From Corynebacterium afermentans subsp. afermentans (GTDB taxonomy: Bacteria; Actinomycetota; Actinomycetes; Mycobacteriales; Mycobacteriaceae), in assembly GCF_030408355.1 (NCBI RefSeq), contig NZ_CP046606.1, forward strand, positions 1,736,001 to 1,800,000: a stretch of DNA of 64,000 bases. Direction: 5' to 3'. The notes beneath the pieces were generated by a model that saw nothing but the letters and a program-made list of their open reading frames with translations, was not told the DNA's origin and ran no database searches. The translations under genes and the position numbers were made by a program. The stretch's first letter is position 1. Every line of letters begins with the position of its first letter. Shown piece by piece: positions 63,045 through 64,000 of the stretch.

Positions 63045-64000
63045 GGTTGGGGAAGATCACGGGGATGCCGTCGCGGGTGGCTACAGGACGTTTCTTCGGC
63101 GGGCCGCTTTCAAGCACAACCACCAGCTGCGCCCACTGCGGCACCGGCTCAGCCTCCTCGGCGGTGTCCACCACATACGCGCGCAGCCCGGTGTAATCCA
63201 CCGGTGCGGCGGGCTGATTCATCGCGGCGGCAACAATCACGCATGCGGCCGCGGCGCACACCGTCGCGCGCGGGCGGCCCGCCAGGAAACCGGCAACGAC
63301 CCACCCGTAGGCCACCAAGGCCGTAAGCGGGGTTGCGCTCACCGTCGCGCTGGGCAGCCCCGCCCCCACCCGAGCCACCGTGTGCACCCACCACGCCAGT
63401 GGCTCCACGCACCACAGCACCGGCACCTCCAGGCAGCCGGGCAGCAGTGAGCAAACCGCGGCGACGAGGCCGAGCACCGTCACCGGCCCCACCACGGGTG
63501 CCACCAGCACGTTGGCACCGACAGAAACCAGCGAGACTCTGCCTGCCATCAGCGCCACAATCGGCATGGTGGCTAGGTCCGCCGCCACCGCCACGGCCAG
63601 TGCCCGCACAAGGATGTCCGGCCAGGCAGTCACCGCCAGCGCGCGGTACAGCAGCGGGTAGAGCGCCACGATGCCCGCCGTCGCCGCCACTGACAGGGCG
63701 AATCCGTAGTGCACCGCCAGGTCCGAATCCACCAGCACCAACCCGACGACGGACAGGCACAACGCGTGGACGGGCTCGGCTTGCCGGGAGGCAAGCACCG
63801 CCACCAGCCCCACCAGGCCGGATACTGAGGCGCGCAGCACGCTCGGCTCCGGCCCCACCAGCGCGGCGTAGACCAAAAGCGCCACCGCGGAGGCGGCGAT
63901 CCTGCCGCGCAGCCCCGCGCCTATCGCAGCCGCCGCCACCGTGGCAAAGGTGGCCACAATGGCGATATTCGCCCCAGACACCGCCGACAAATGGGATAGG
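63031..64000 (-). CDS. comEC: ComEC/Rec2 DNA-uptake channel protein, C-terminal part (cut by window edge)
   Basis: About 323 residues are visible; the frame is still open at the right edge. The competence-domain motif LSHLSAVSGANIAI lies at the edge, followed by about eight hydrophobic helices and a soluble tail (TGLRAYVVDTAEEAEPVPQWAQLVVV). The metallo-beta-lactamase domain found after the channel in many ComEC proteins is absent; the protein ends about 60 residues after the last helix, as in many actinobacterial forms. It would carry single-stranded DNA across the membrane if a transformation system is present. The neighbouring comEA is expected beyond the edge. Confidence 0.88.
   Translation of the reverse strand, partial: LSHLSAVSGANIAIVATFATVAAAAIGAGLRGRIAASAVALLVYAALVGPEPSVLRASVSGLVGLVAVLASRQAEPVHALCLSVVGLVLVDSDLAVHYGFALSVAATAGIVALYPLLYRALAVTAWPDILVRALAVAVAADLATMPIVALMAGRVSLVSVGANVLVAPVVGPVTVLGLVAAVCSLLPGCLEVPVLWCVEPLAWWVHTVARVGAGLPSATVSATPLTALVAYGWVVAGFLAGRPRATVCAAAACVIVAAAMNQPAAPVDYTGLRAYVVDTAEEAEPVPQWAQLVVVLESGPPKKRPVATRDGIPVIFPNRKGT

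Overview
The window is high-GC actinobacterial chromosome and points to Corynebacterium. The evidence is the gene order glyS - ArsR (znr) - zur - uppS - recO - era - CNNM - ybeY - phoH - rsmE - dnaJ - hrcA - hemW - lepA - rpsT - holA - comEC, the aecD-brnQ-luciferase-like trio known from C. glutamicum, the many starts placed 6-9 nt after a TANNNT -10 box (leaderless mRNAs), and a YPDG-repeat surface protein. No rRNA, tRNA, CRISPR array, IS element or prophage was found, and no gene-free stretch exceeds about 210 bp. Layout: 1-6.3 kb holds an ArsA-like ATPase end, dgt, a TPM-domain secreted protein, a pair of small unknown proteins and glyS. 6.4-9.8 kb holds the zinc regulators (ArsR/znr and zur), then uppS, recO and era. 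9.9-13.0 kb is a three-gene insert (HNH protein, pyridoxal kinase, butanediol-type dehydrogenase) that splits era from its usual neighbours. 13.0-20.6 kb is the CNNM-ybeY-phoH-rsmE-dnaJ-hrcA-hemW chain, largely translationally coupled, plus an unknown gene. 20.7-29.7 kb carries an acyl-CoA synthetase, malQ, a membrane-anchored trypsin-like protease with two tiny membrane proteins beside it, an M3 peptidase, a type-B esterase relative lacking its serine, and a lipoprotein. 29.7-38.0 kb carries an ABC exporter, an antitoxin remnant, a double-length GT87-like membrane protein, aecD, brnQ and a flavin monooxygenase. 38.1-45.6 kb is a GntR regulator, a four-gene peptide ABC importer with a fused double ATPase, rbsK and a proline-iminopeptidase-like hydrolase. 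45.6-54.0 kb has a large unknown membrane protein, lepA, a CPBP protease, an orphan PemK-like gene, rpsT, an esterase, a LysE-type exporter and holA. 54.2-63.0 kb is one 2914-residue secreted repeat protein inserted between holA and comEC, and comEC runs off the right edge. How the genes work together: most conserved core genes lie on the minus strand and serve translation, RNA processing, DNA replication and repair, the heat-shock response and envelope lipid synthesis. Most plus-strand genes are accessory: transport, peptide/amino-acid use and cell surface. The most unexpected signal is a decamer, GTCGATAAGC, present 13 times in 64 kb (about 0.1 expected), mostly in one orientation, and often spelled with unusual codons inside genes. 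Related forms GTCGATAGGC and GTCGATACGC raise the total to 24. It looks like a genome-wide protein-recognition or chromosome-organisation motif and deserves a genome-scale count.
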